Shown here: positions 44,868 through 54,698 of the stretch, one piece after another
Layout of the letters: every line of letters starts with the position of its first letter
Position numbering within the stretch: position 1 is the first letter of the stretch
DNA from: Sphingobacteriales bacterium 44-15
Lineage (GTDB): Bacteria > Bacteroidota > Bacteroidia > Chitinophagales > Chitinophagaceae
NCBI GenBank assembly: GCA_001899685.1
Contig: MKWG01000037.1
Coordinates: forward strand, 64,010-121,761
Reading direction: 5' to 3'
DNA: 57,752 nt
Translations under genes and position numbers: made by a program
Notes under the pieces: model-generated
Database searches by the model: none
Told to the model about the DNA's origin: nothing
Seen by the model: the letters and a program-made list of their open reading frames with translations, nothing else

Positions 44868-46568
44868 ATGAAATCGCTCAAAATAATATTACCAGCATGC
44901 TTTTCAATGCTTTTACTGTCCAACTGCAGCGATAAGTTTTTGGACATTTATCCGGTAGACAGAAAAACTGAAGCTACCTTCTTTAAAACCCAGGAAGAAG
45001 TTTATCAAACACTTGTAGGTTGCTACCAGGGCATGAACCGCTGGCTTAATAACGGGGGCAACTGGGTATATCCTATCGTGTCAGACATCATGTCGGACGA
45101 TGCAGCCGGCGGGGCAGGGAAATCCGACTATCTTCTGCCCCAGGCAATTGATCGTTTTGATCCGGGCATTGCACCGGCAGAAGCCAACATATACAGCACC
45201 ATGTGGGCTGATGCTTTTACAACCATCAACAGGTGCAATACTTTCCTGAAAAAAACAGATGCATTTCCCTGGGACGACAATAGTGCATTTGCGATGGGAA
45301 AATATATGACCAAAGCGGCCAGTGAAGGAGAAGTACGTTTTATCAGGGCATATATGTACTTCTGTTCTATGCAAATGTGGGGACATCTCCCGTTAATTAC
45401 CGAAACCACGGAAGATGCAGGGAAAGAGGCTCAGGAAGACCCCAAACTCATTTATGAGCTGATCGTGAACGACCTGAAAAAAGCAACAGGATTATTGCGC
45501 CCTTCCTTTCCCAGTGATGCAAGCGGTCGTATTACCAAATATGCCGCAGAAGGACTTCTGGCAAGGGTTTACCTGTTTTATACAGGCTATTACGGCAAAA
45601 CCCAGGCCGAACTGCCGAGAGTAAATAAAGGAGAATTATTAACGTATATGAATGGAGTGATCTCCGAAGCTGAAGTAAAAGGCTACCTTACAGATATCAT
45701 ACAAAATTCCGGTCATGATCTTATGGATAATTATCTGTCACTTTGGCCGGCCGGTGCGGCTGCTGCCGGTGTGGGATATGCCGGAGAGTACAACAAGGAA
45801 GTAATATTTGCTATTAAGCATGGTTATGTAAATGGAACATCTATGAACTGGGTGTCGGATATGGGTGCACGCGGGTACATCATGCCTCCCTACGGAAGAG
45901 GATGGGGATTCGATATCGGAAATAAGTATGTATGGGATTCCTGGGATACTAATGATCCCCGCAGAAACGCTTCCTTAATGAATGTCAAAGAAGAGCACAA
46001 TCTTTTTAACGATACCAATCCCTACAATGATACAGAGGCTGGACGTGATGTCCGGGAATATCAAAGCCTGTTCCTGAAAAAATATCTCAGGGAAACTGAT
46101 GCCAGTGGCAATGAAGTATACGGATCATATGTAGGGAATCCAAGTTCTATGTCGAGTTATACAGATTATATTGTAATACGTTATGCAGACGTATTGCTGA
46201 TGGCTGCCGAACTGGGTATTGATGCGCAGGCAAATTTCGATAAAGTACGCCGGAGAGCTTACGGTAGCAGTACACCCTCCAAAATAGTTTCCCAGGAAAA
46301 CATTATGGAAGAGCGTCATCGCGAGTTTGTTGGTGAAGCTATCAGGTATTGGGACCTATTAAGAATGGGGTTAGAATATGCGGCAGATGCCATTAAAATT
46401 GAGGCGCCTGGAATTCCGGTAGTGAACGGGGCGCTCATCTATGGCACTACCAATATTGTTATTAAACGTGAGCAGGTAATGTCAACCTCTGGTTTAAGCC
46501 AGATCCCGGAACAGCAGATCTCTTTATCAGAAGGAAAACTTGCCCAAAACGAAGGTTGGTCTAAATAG
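44868..46568 (+). CDS. SusD/RagB family nutrient-binding lipoprotein
   Basis: Lipoprotein partner of the preceding SusC. I chose ATG 44868 (MKSLKIILPACFSMLLLSNC), 13 bp after the susC stop, which gives a proper signal with lipobox Cys20 and 566 residues. The frame is open upstream to 44751 inside susC, but that extension is not credible. Family features are VRFIRAYMYFCSMQMWGHLPLI, ITKYAAEGLLARVYLFYTG, VIRYADVLLMAAELG and ERHREFVGEAIRYWDLLR. Ligand unknown; context suggests a fucose- or galactose-containing glycan. Confidence 0.94.
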   Translation: MKSLKIILPACFSMLLLSNCSDKFLDIYPVDRKTEATFFKTQEEVYQTLVGCYQGMNRWLNNGGNWVYPIVSDIMSDDAAGGAGKSDYLLPQAIDRFDPGIAPAEANIYSTMWADAFTTINRCNTFLKKTDAFPWDDNSAFAMGKYMTKAASEGEVRFIRAYMYFCSMQMWGHLPLITETTEDAGKEAQEDPKLIYELIVNDLKKATGLLRPSFPSDASGRITKYAAEGLLARVYLFYTGYYGKTQAELPRVNKGELLTYMNGVISEAEVKGYLTDIIQNSGHDLMDNYLSLWPAGAAAAGVGYAGEYNKEVIFAIKHGYVNGTSMNWVSDMGARGYIMPPYGRGWGFDIGNKYVWDSWDTNDPRRNASLMNVKEEHNLFNDTNPYNDTEAGRDVREYQSLFLKKYLRETDASGNEVYGSYVGNPSSMSSYTDYIVIRYADVLLMAAELGIDAQANFDKVRRRAYGSSTPSKIVSQENIMEERHREFVGEAIRYWDLLRMGLEYAADAIKIEAPGIPVVNGALIYGTTNIVIKREQVMSTSGLSQIPEQQISLSEGKLAQNEGWSK

Positions 46569-46590
46569 TTCTCCTGAAATCTTGCTACAT

Positions 46591-46626
46591 GCAGAGGCTG
46601 GCTGTCTTGCCAGCCTCTGCTTTTTT
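46591..46626 (+). terminator. Strong intrinsic terminator after the second SusCD pair
   Basis: GCAGAGGCTGGC 46591-46602 and GCCAGCCTCTGC 46609-46620 form a perfect 12-bp stem with a 6-nt loop, followed by six T. It ends the susCD transcript 22 bp after the stop codon. Confidence 0.94.
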
Positions 46627-46883
46627 ACGGACATTGCTTTCACAAACCTTCATGCAACACTCTGACTTCCTATAGTGCTGCCAATACAATTTTAGCCTTA
46701 TAAAATTTCAAAAAAATCAATAGTTATGGAAAACGATTTTTAATTTACAGGCTTTTTGTCTTTTACAAGACTTACTCATCAGATATATTCATAAACAATT
46801 GATATACAATGCATATTAATAATGAAATAATTTTTACCAAAAAGAATTAGTGAAAACAGCATGTGTGTTATCCAAATATTATG
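46627..46883. other. AT-rich spacer upstream of the araC-type gene
   Basis: No ORF of interest, RNA gene or further terminator was recognised between the terminator and the palindrome at 46884. The stretch is strongly AT-rich, as expected of a promoter region. Confidence 0.5.
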
Positions 46884-46911
46884 TACTTTAGGAAAACGTT
46901 TTCCTAAAGTA
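46884..46911. promoter_or_regulatory. 28-bp perfect palindrome, probable operator of a LacI-type regulator
   Basis: The left half is TACTTTAGGAAAAC and the right half its exact complement, so the centre reads AAAACGTTTT. A central CG flanked by A and T runs is typical of LacI-family operators. TATAAT at 46912-46917 follows at once, placing the site over a likely promoter of the araC-type gene 35 bp downstream. Confidence 0.65.
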
Positions 46912-46945
46912 TATAATACTCTAACTGCAATCAATTTAACGGGTT

Positions 46946-47848
46946 ATGGTACAAGCTTTGAAACCTTCATTCAAACAAATCTTTTTTAGCTCCGGCAGCT
47001 GCTTTCACCTGAAAGTGGATAAAGGAGATAACCTGTACAGGGGGATGCACTATCACCCCGAAATAGAGCTCATCCTGGTAAGACGTTCAAAAGGTACACG
47101 AATCATCGGCAACTCAATAGAGCCCTTTGAAGATAATGATCTTGTGCTGATAGGCTCTAATACCCCGCACGGCTTTTTGCATGATGAAGAAATGCTGACG
47201 GAAGGCAACCCTGCTCCGGAAGCATTAGTAGTACAGTTTGGAGAAAACTTCCTGGGCAGGGAATTTTTGAAACTCCCCGAACTGAAAGAGGTCTATGAAT
47301 TGTTTGTTTTATCCCGGAACGGGATATGCATAACGGAGGAAGGAAAAGCAAATATTATTCCTTTAATGGAAAGAATGTTCAGTACTTCATCATTGGATGC
47401 AATCATTATTTTACTTGAAATACTGAAGCAGCTCATCTCAAAAAACAATTGCCGGGAGCTTATTCATAGCAACAGGTTGAATAATGATATACATTGTATT
47501 AATGATCATAGATTTAACGAGGTACTGAATTATACTTATTCCAATTTTGACGAGCATATTACAATAGAAAAGGTAGCGCGGATAGCTAACCTGACCAGGG
47601 AGTCATTCTGCCGCTATTTCAAGACGCTGGCTAATAAAACATATATTGAGTTTTTGACAGAGTACAGGATCAACAAGGCCTGCCAGATGATCAGGGATAG
47701 GGAGAAATCTGTTAAAGAAATTGGCTATGCCTGCGGCTTTGATAGTCTTTCCAACTTTTACTATCAATTCAAAAGAATTACAAAATTAAGTCCCCTTGAA
47801 TTCAGCCGGCATTGCAGGGAAACGGTAAAGAGCAGAGAGATCGCTTAA
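46946..47848 (+). CDS. AraC family transcriptional regulator with cupin sensor domain
   Basis: DNA-binding regulator of 300 residues. The N-terminal cupin has MHYHPEIELILVRR, ending near NTPHGFLHDEE, and would sense a sugar. The C-terminal double helix-turn-helix is ITIEKVARIANLTRESFCRY and SVKEIGYACGFDSLSNFYYQ, finishing with ITKLSPLEFSRHCR. It precedes the third SusCD locus by 178 bp and probably controls it. Its own promoter overlaps the large palindrome. Confidence 0.93.
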   Translation: MVQALKPSFKQIFFSSGSCFHLKVDKGDNLYRGMHYHPEIELILVRRSKGTRIIGNSIEPFEDNDLVLIGSNTPHGFLHDEEMLTEGNPAPEALVVQFGENFLGREFLKLPELKEVYELFVLSRNGICITEEGKANIIPLMERMFSTSSLDAIIILLEILKQLISKNNCRELIHSNRLNNDIHCINDHRFNEVLNYTYSNFDEHITIEKVARIANLTRESFCRYFKTLANKTYIEFLTEYRINKACQMIRDREKSVKEIGYACGFDSLSNFYYQFKRITKLSPLEFSRHCRETVKSREIA

Positions 47849-48026
47849 TTGCATTCACATGTATTTATCAGTATCATCCAGGCAAGGAACCGTCATGTTT
47901 AAAACAGATGTTTATTTTTTGTAGGAAAATCTATAAGTCTGGGTAACATACAGGAAGTTCTCTTATTGAAATGTAGAGACTTTTGCTAAAGAAGGTTTTT
48001 GAATATTTCAATGTAAAGTCATTGCC

Positions 48027-51000
48027 ATGGAAAGAATAACTAATTGCCTGCTGAGAGATCCCGTTCTCTCCCCTTACAAAAGCATACACGTATTAAGGAT
48101 GCTGTTTGTAATATATTCATTCTGTACACCTTTACTGTCTTCAGCCAATCCTGAACACCCGGCTGAAGCGGCGGACCTTACCATTACGGGAAAAGTAACG
48201 GACAGCGCCGGCAGCCCTATACAGGGTGCAAGTGTAAAAATAGAAGGCACGGAAAAAGGGACATTTACCAACAATGCCGGGCTTTTTAAAATGGATAACG
48301 TTCCTGTAAATGCGGTGCTGATCTTTAGTCATGTAAGTTTCAAAGAAGAAAGAGTACCACTGAATGGAAGAACTAATCTGGTTATTTCATTAAAAGGTAA
48401 TAGTACCGATCTTGCAGATGTAGTAGTAGTAGGTTATGGAACGCAGAAAAAAGCTACAGCAACCGGGGCTATTAGTGTGGTGAAGGGTGAAGTATTACAG
48501 CAATCGCCTGCAGTGAACTTTACCAATACCCTGGCAGGTCGTTTACCAGGTCTGGTGGCGGTCAACGCTTCAGGTGAACCAGGTCGCGATGATGCTACTA
48601 TACGCATCCGTGGTGCAAATACCTTAGGTGATAATTCTGCATTAATAGTGGTGGACGGAATAGTAGGAAGGGATATGGCAAGCATCCGCCCCGAAGATGT
48701 GGAAAGTGTAACTGTTTTAAAAGATGCTTCAAGCGCGATTTATGGTGCCCGTGCAGCTAACGGCGTAATACTTATTACCACCAAGCGTGGTAAAACAGGC
48801 AAGCCTGAAATTACAGCCAATGTAAATTACGGTATCAGTTCGCCTACTGTAATACCCGAAATGGCCGATGCTGCAACCTACGCCACTATGATGAACGAAA
48901 TTGAAGGATATGCGGGAAGAGCCCCTGTATATACAGATGAAGAGATACAGAAGTTCAGGGATGGCTCAGAACCATGGCTGTACCCTAATACCGACTGGTT
49001 TGATGCTGTGTTTAAAAAAACAACACCGCAAACACGTTCTGATCTTTCTATCAGGGGTGGTACCGAAGCGATCAGGTATTTTGTTTCAGGTGGTTACAGT
49101 TTGCAGGATGCGATTTATAAAAACAGTTCTGCCAGGTTTTCGCAGGCTAATTTCAGGGCCAACCTGGATGCAAATGTTTCTAAATACATCTCTATCGGAA
49201 TTGATCTTTCGGGAAGCCAGGAGGACAGGAACTTTGCAGCTAATCCATTCTCATATATGCTTAATCGCAGTAAGCCCATGTTTATTGCCACCTACCCGGG
49301 TAACAAGCCTGCGGCAGGGTACCAGGCCGGTCAAAGCCCTGTAGTATTGGTTTCTGATGATATTGGTTATGATAAGCGTAAGAGCTATAATTTCCTGAGC
49401 AATGCGAGGCTTAAAGTCGAAATTCCCTGGGTAAGCGGGTTATCAATCACTACCAATGTTTCGTATGATAAGACCATTAATAATGGGAAATTCTGGAGAA
49501 AGCCTTATATGTTATATTCATGGGACCGCCAGACATTTGACGCCAATGGCGAACCTGTAGTAACCGGCGCTTTAGACGGGCCTTATGCAACGCCTGAACT
49601 GAACCAGAATTTTTCTGACGGCTACCGTACTACCTTAAACGCTTTATTAAATTACAATAAGGTTTTTGGCAGTCACCAACTGAAGTTTCTGGCAGGTGTG
49701 GAAAAGATCACGGGGGGATCTATGGATCTCACAGCTTTCAGACGCGGTTTCGTTTCAACAGCGGTAGACCAGATGTTTGCCGGTGGTGATCCTGACAAGA
49801 ACAATGGTGGGTCCGCAAGCGTGAATGCAAGGCTTAACTATTTTGGCCGTGTTAATTATGACTATAACCAAAAATACCTTCTGGAATTTGTATGGAGATA
49901 TGATGGCTCCTATATATTTCCTGAAGCCAAACGCTTTGGTTTTTTCCCTGGAGCAAGCGTGGGCTGGATCCTGTCTGAAGAATCTTTTTGGTCCGGGATC
50001 TCAAACATTGTAAATCATTTTAAGATCACCGGGTCATGGGGACAGACCGGTAACGACCGTATTGAGGCATATCAATACCTGTCCAGTTATAGTTTTTCAA
50101 GCCAGCCGTTTATTTTTAATGAAAACCTGTTAGCGAAAGCATTGAATGAGCTTCGTATCGCTAATCCCAATATCACATGGGAAGTTGCGAATCAGACCAA
50201 TGTTGGGTTTGAAGCGCAGTTCTTGAAAGGCGCAGTACAACTATCGGCTAATTATTTTTATAACCTGCGTAGCAATATCCTTGCATTCAGAAATGCTTCT
50301 GTACCTGCTACCTCAGGTTTGACCTTGCCCCGCGAAAATATAGGACGTGTTGCTAACAGGGGGTTTGAGATAGAACTGGCATACAGGGGTAGCAGCGGAA
50401 ATTTTAATTACAGAGTATCTGCGAATGCAGCCCTTGCCAAAAATAAGATACTGTTTTGGGATGAAACACCAGGTGTTCCTGAATACCAGCAGTCGACCGG
50501 CAGACCCATGAACGCCGGGTTATATTATCTTTCAATGGGCGTTTTTAAAACCCAGGAAGATATTGATAAATATCCCCATTGGGCTAATGCCAAACCCGGT
50601 GACCTGATCTTTAAAGATGTAAATGAAGATGGCGCCATCAACGGTTTAGACCTGGTGCGTTATGAAAAAACGGATCTACCCACGTTTACAGGAGGTTTTA
50701 CCGTGGATTTGTCGTATAAAAATATATTCCTGTCAGCATTATTCCAGGGAGCTGCCGGCGCAGTCAGGAGCTATTCCCTGGAGTCAGGCCTGATAGGAAA
50801 CTTTCTTGCAGATGATGCATATGGCCGCTGGACCCCCGATAATACAAATGCTGATAAGCCACGGGCATGGAATACCGGTGGTTATTACTGGACAAACGCT
50901 ATCTCCGGGGGCACATGGGGAATTAATAATACGTACTGGTTAAAAAATAATGATTACCTGCGTCTTAAAACACTGCAACTGGGTTATAATTTACCATCCA

Positions 51001-51158
51001 AATGGCTTAATAAAATAGGTGTAAATAACGCAAGTATATACTTTACCGGACTTAACCTTTTCACTTTGGCAGGCTTTAAGTCTTTTGATCCTGAAACTGT
51101 AGGAACCGTATACCCGCTGAGTAAAGTATACAACTTTGGTATTAAACTAACACTTTAA
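48027..51158 (+). CDS. SusC/RagA family TonB-dependent outer-membrane transporter
   Basis: Importer of 1043 residues for the third glycan locus. After an N-terminal leader (MLFVIYSFCTPLLSSANP region, about 26-43) come the carboxypeptidase-like domain (ITGKVTDSAGSPIQGASVKI; VLIFSHVSFKEE), TonB box DVVVVGYGTQKKAT, plug (ALIVVDGIVGRDMAS; AIYGARAANGVILITTKRG) and barrel, ending YNFGIKLTL. The calcium-loop-like DVNEDGAINGLD is present. There is no STN domain, so control is probably by the AraC-type regulator directly upstream. Confidence 0.95.
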   Translation: MERITNCLLRDPVLSPYKSIHVLRMLFVIYSFCTPLLSSANPEHPAEAADLTITGKVTDSAGSPIQGASVKIEGTEKGTFTNNAGLFKMDNVPVNAVLIFSHVSFKEERVPLNGRTNLVISLKGNSTDLADVVVVGYGTQKKATATGAISVVKGEVLQQSPAVNFTNTLAGRLPGLVAVNASGEPGRDDATIRIRGANTLGDNSALIVVDGIVGRDMASIRPEDVESVTVLKDASSAIYGARAANGVILITTKRGKTGKPEITANVNYGISSPTVIPEMADAATYATMMNEIEGYAGRAPVYTDEEIQKFRDGSEPWLYPNTDWFDAVFKKTTPQTRSDLSIRGGTEAIRYFVSGGYSLQDAIYKNSSARFSQANFRANLDANVSKYISIGIDLSGSQEDRNFAANPFSYMLNRSKPMFIATYPGNKPAAGYQAGQSPVVLVSDDIGYDKRKSYNFLSNARLKVEIPWVSGLSITTNVSYDKTINNGKFWRKPYMLYSWDRQTFDANGEPVVTGALDGPYATPELNQNFSDGYRTTLNALLNYNKVFGSHQLKFLAGVEKITGGSMDLTAFRRGFVSTAVDQMFAGGDPDKNNGGSASVNARLNYFGRVNYDYNQKYLLEFVWRYDGSYIFPEAKRFGFFPGASVGWILSEESFWSGISNIVNHFKITGSWGQTGNDRIEAYQYLSSYSFSSQPFIFNENLLAKALNELRIANPNITWEVANQTNVGFEAQFLKGAVQLSANYFYNLRSNILAFRNASVPATSGLTLPRENIGRVANRGFEIELAYRGSSGNFNYRVSANAALAKNKILFWDETPGVPEYQQSTGRPMNAGLYYLSMGVFKTQEDIDKYPHWANAKPGDLIFKDVNEDGAINGLDLVRYEKTDLPTFTGGFTVDLSYKNIFLSALFQGAAGAVRSYSLESGLIGNFLADDAYGRWTPDNTNADKPRAWNTGGYYWTNAISGGTWGINNTYWLKNNDYLRLKTLQLGYNLPSKWLNKIGVNNASIYFTGLNLFTLAGFKSFDPETVGTVYPLSKVYNFGIKLTL

Positions 51159-51168
51159 AAATATTGCC

Positions 51169-52938
51169 ATGAAAATGAAATTATGGTTTATAATTACAGT
51201 TCTGGTATTGGATGTTACATCCTGTAAAAAGGATTTTCTTGAAACTACCCCTTTAAGCGAATTCTCTTCTGCAGATGTTTGGAAGGATAAATCGCTGTCT
51301 ACTGCTTTTATAAACGGAATTTATGCAAGCATTGACCAGAGTATGTGTAAATATATGCTGGCAGTATATTGTGATGAAGCTCACAGGCGGGACAACTCTT
51401 CTATCCTGGCATTTAACCGGGGGGAAATGACAGCGGATAATATTATAGGGTGGCAAACCCAACCTACCTGGAACGGTTTGTATTCCAAGATCAGGAAGTG
51501 TAACCTGTTTTTAGATAATACGGCAGATGCCCCTTTTGATAAGGGTTCTATGGAAGGTGAAGTAAGGTTTTTAAGAGCATGGTTCTATTATCAGCTTACC
51601 AGCATGTTTGGCGGGGTGCCGTTAGTAAAGAATGCCTATAACCTCACAGATGATTTTTCAATTGCAAGAAGCCCGTATGCCGATTGTGTTGATTTTATAA
51701 CAACTGAACTGGATGCTGCTGCTGCCCTGTTACCTGAAGTGCAGACCGGGGCTAATAACGGAAGGGTTACCAAAGGAGCTGCATTGGCGCTGAAAGCACG
51801 TGTATTATTACATGCAGCAAGCGATCTACATAATGTAGCTGTATTCCCTGACTTTGCAAAACCCGAATTACTGGGGTATACCAGCGGCAGCAGAGCCGAC
51901 CGCTGGCGCGCTGCTAAAAATGCTGCAAAGGCTGTAATAGACCTACACCTCTACAGCCTGCATAAAGCGGAACCGGCGCCTGGTGATTCTATTGCGGGCA
52001 ACTATACCGAAATCTTCCTGCTAAAGAAGACATCTGAAGATATCTGGGTGAAATTTTATACTTCCGGAACTATCCCTAATGACAATAACCTGCCGGTAAT
52101 GAATGGTCCTAATGGATATGGTGGTCAGGGTAATAATGCTGTATCAGGCAACCTGGTGGATGCATTTGAAATGAAAGATGGCAGCAGGTTTGACTGGAAT
52201 AATCCGGAGCAGGCTGCATTCCCTTATAACAACCGGGATGCCCGTTTTTATGCCGATGTTTTATTTGAAGGCGCTAAATGGGGTACCAGGCCTGCATATT
52301 CTATTGATCTGGACCCTCAGGGAATTGTACACACCGGCTATTTTGAAAGATGGAATGCTTCAGCCAATCAGATGTATATTGAGCCCGGAATAGATAGCAG
52401 GAACAGTCCCTTTCAACCGGGTAATAGCGGACAAACCTTGTACCTCTGTAAAAAATTCCTTGATCCAACCTCCGTTGCTGTAGAGGGAGGCGTGGGCCAG
52501 GAAGTTCCCTGGAGGCATTTACGGTATGCAGAAGTGTTATTGAATTATGCAGAAGCCTGTCTGGAACTGGAAGAATATAATGAAGCCAGAGATTATATCA
52601 ATATGATCAGGAAAAGGGCAGGCCAGCCGGAAACCAATGAAACAGGGGACGCACTGAAACAGCGCTACAGGAACGAAAGACGTATTGAATTGATGTATGA
52701 AGACCACAGGTTCTTTGATGTCCGGCGCTGGATGATCGCTTCTGAGACTTACGGACCATTTTATAAAGCAAATGTGCTGTACAAATTATTGCCGGATAAA
52801 ACAACTTCGTCAGTGCCCACTATTAAGCACGAAGTACTGGAAACAAGATCATGGAATGATAAAGCATATTTCTTTCCGATACTGAGGAACGAAATGAATA
52901 AAAATGATTTATTGATACAGAACCCAGGTTATGAATAA
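51169..52938 (+). CDS. SusD/RagB family nutrient-binding lipoprotein
   Basis: Surface lipoprotein partner of the preceding SusC, starting 10 bp after it. The leader MKMKLWFIITVLVLDVTSC ends in a lipobox with Cys19. The 589 residues include VRFLRAWFYYQLTSMFGGVPLV, VTKGAALALKARVLLHAAS, LRYAEVLLNYAEACLELEEY, and NERRIELMYEDHRFFDVRRW, all standard for SusD. The stop codon overlaps the start of the next gene by 8 bp, so that enzyme is translationally coupled. Confidence 0.95.
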   Translation: MKMKLWFIITVLVLDVTSCKKDFLETTPLSEFSSADVWKDKSLSTAFINGIYASIDQSMCKYMLAVYCDEAHRRDNSSILAFNRGEMTADNIIGWQTQPTWNGLYSKIRKCNLFLDNTADAPFDKGSMEGEVRFLRAWFYYQLTSMFGGVPLVKNAYNLTDDFSIARSPYADCVDFITTELDAAAALLPEVQTGANNGRVTKGAALALKARVLLHAASDLHNVAVFPDFAKPELLGYTSGSRADRWRAAKNAAKAVIDLHLYSLHKAEPAPGDSIAGNYTEIFLLKKTSEDIWVKFYTSGTIPNDNNLPVMNGPNGYGGQGNNAVSGNLVDAFEMKDGSRFDWNNPEQAAFPYNNRDARFYADVLFEGAKWGTRPAYSIDLDPQGIVHTGYFERWNASANQMYIEPGIDSRNSPFQPGNSGQTLYLCKKFLDPTSVAVEGGVGQEVPWRHLRYAEVLLNYAEACLELEEYNEARDYINMIRKRAGQPETNETGDALKQRYRNERRIELMYEDHRFFDVRRWMIASETYGPFYKANVLYKLLPDKTTSSVPTIKHEVLETRSWNDKAYFFPILRNEMNKNDLLIQNPGYE

Positions 52939-54622
52939 TTTTAAAAAAACAAATTTTATCATGAGCTTATCTTATTTCAGGAAGTGTTCCTACCCGAAGA
53001 AATTATACATTGTTGTAATAACTTTCATTTTGGGACTAATTACACCTCATACCATGAATGCGCAATCTTCTAACGGTGCAGACAACATGATCACTGTCTC
53101 CATGCAGAAAAGGGTGAAAGGGGATAGCACTGTCAGCAGTTATGCCATAGTCAGTGAGATCCAGCAATGGAATCCCAAGCAGACAGCGATCATCATTTGT
53201 GATATGTGGGACAAGCACTGGTGTAAAGGCGCTACCGCAAGAGTATCCGAAATGGCTCCACGTTTGAACGAAGTATTAAACATTGCCCGCGACAAAGGCG
53301 TGCTGATCGTGCATGCACCGAGCGATTGCATGAATTATTATAAAGATCACCCGGGCAGAAAACTGGCACAGAAGTATTATAGTAAGAAATATGCGAAGCT
53401 GATTAATAACGCTGAACTTCCTGCAGAGAAAAATGCTACCTGGCCGATAGACCAGTCTGATGGCGGCTGTGATGATATGATCAAATGCACGGAAGGGCAT
53501 GCCTGGACAAAAGAAATTGATGCGCTGGAAATAAAAGACGGGGACGCCATCAGCGATTCGGGAGCGGAGATAGCGGCGCTTTTCGATAAAAAAGGTATAA
53601 AAAATGTAATACTCACCGGTGTACATACCAATATGTGTGTTATAGGAAGGACATTCGGATTGCGCAGCATGGCAAGGATAGGAAAGAATGTAGTACTGAT
53701 GCGGGATATGACAGATGCCATGTATAACTCCCGTAAAGCTCCTCAGGTTAACCATTTCACCGGGGTACATTTAGTAGTGGATTATATTGAGCAATATGTT
53801 TGTCCTACCATAGTATCAACAGATTTCACCGGTAAAAAGCAATTTCGCTTTCAGGATGATAAGCGCCCTGTTGTTGCTTTCATAACCGCAGAAGGAGAAT
53901 ATCATGCCAATCAAACCCTTCCCGCATTTGCGCATGAGCTCATGCTGCATGAAGGCATGAATTGTGAATTTGCCATAGGCAAGCCCGCAATGGATGGCCC
54001 GGGCAGGCATAATCTTGAAAACCTCCAGGTACTCCAGGATGCGGATCTTGCGGTATTTTTTGTACGGCGCGTTGCGCTTGAGCCGCAGAAGATGGATATG
54101 ATAAAGAACTATATAAAGAGCGGGAAACCCGTGCTGGGCATCCGCACGGCAAGCCATTCCTTTGATGCAAAAGGCAATGTGGCCCGTGAAGGCGGCGGCA
54201 TCACTCAGTCCGGTGAAAGCGTATCAGGTTTTTTGGCACAATGGCCGGAATTTGATGAAGAAATACTGGGAGGCAATTACCAGGGGCATTATGGACATCT
54301 GCAGGAAAAGACCAGAATTGGCATTGTTCCCGGTATGGAAAAGCACCCGCTATTAAAAGGTGTACATCCAAATGGTTTTGGAAGTGTAAGCTGGTTGTAC
54401 CAGAACCGTCCGCTACGCTCTGCTGCAACGCAGGTGTTGCTTACCGGTACTATTCCTAATGAGCCGTCAGAACCTGTGCTCTGGATCAACCATACTAAAT
54501 ATAATAACACCGTTGTATATACATCGCTGGGACATCACGATGACTGGAAGATCCCGGATTTTCAGCAGATACTCGTCAACAGCGTTCATTATTTGTTGAA
54601 TGACTCCGTGAAAAAGCAATAA
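52931..54622 (+). CDS. Secreted isochorismatase-like hydrolase fused to a ThuA-like domain
   Basis: Two-domain exported protein of 563 residues. The first ATG overlaps susD by 8 bp; an ATG at 52961 (MSLSYFRK) is an alternative. A signal sequence runs to about residue 45 (TMNAQ). Residues 75-295 are an isochorismatase-like cysteine hydrolase with the Asp in IIICDMWDKHW and the Cys in ILTGVHTNMCVIGRTFG. Residues 310-560 match the ThuA/trehalose-utilisation class I glutamine amidotransferase-like fold (PVVAFITAEGEYHANQTL, ADLAVFFVRR, YIKSGKPVLGIRTASHSF, YTSLGHHDDW). ThuA homologues act on keto-sugars. The reaction of the fusion is unknown to me; its gene position implies processing of the imported or surface ligand. 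Confidence 0.87.
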   Translation: MNNFKKTNFIMSLSYFRKCSYPKKLYIVVITFILGLITPHTMNAQSSNGADNMITVSMQKRVKGDSTVSSYAIVSEIQQWNPKQTAIIICDMWDKHWCKGATARVSEMAPRLNEVLNIARDKGVLIVHAPSDCMNYYKDHPGRKLAQKYYSKKYAKLINNAELPAEKNATWPIDQSDGGCDDMIKCTEGHAWTKEIDALEIKDGDAISDSGAEIAALFDKKGIKNVILTGVHTNMCVIGRTFGLRSMARIGKNVVLMRDMTDAMYNSRKAPQVNHFTGVHLVVDYIEQYVCPTIVSTDFTGKKQFRFQDDKRPVVAFITAEGEYHANQTLPAFAHELMLHEGMNCEFAIGKPAMDGPGRHNLENLQVLQDADLAVFFVRRVALEPQKMDMIKNYIKSGKPVLGIRTASHSFDAKGNVAREGGGITQSGESVSGFLAQWPEFDEEILGGNYQGHYGHLQEKTRIGIVPGMEKHPLLKGVHPNGFGSVSWLYQNRPLRSAATQVLLTGTIPNEPSEPVLWINHTKYNNTVVYTSLGHHDDWKIPDFQQILVNSVHYLLNDSVKKQ

Positions 54623-54698
54623 GCATATTTTACCCCCGGGAACCAGTACCGGCTATACAAAAGTGATTAACGATTTTTGCGGTTATAAGAATGTTTTT

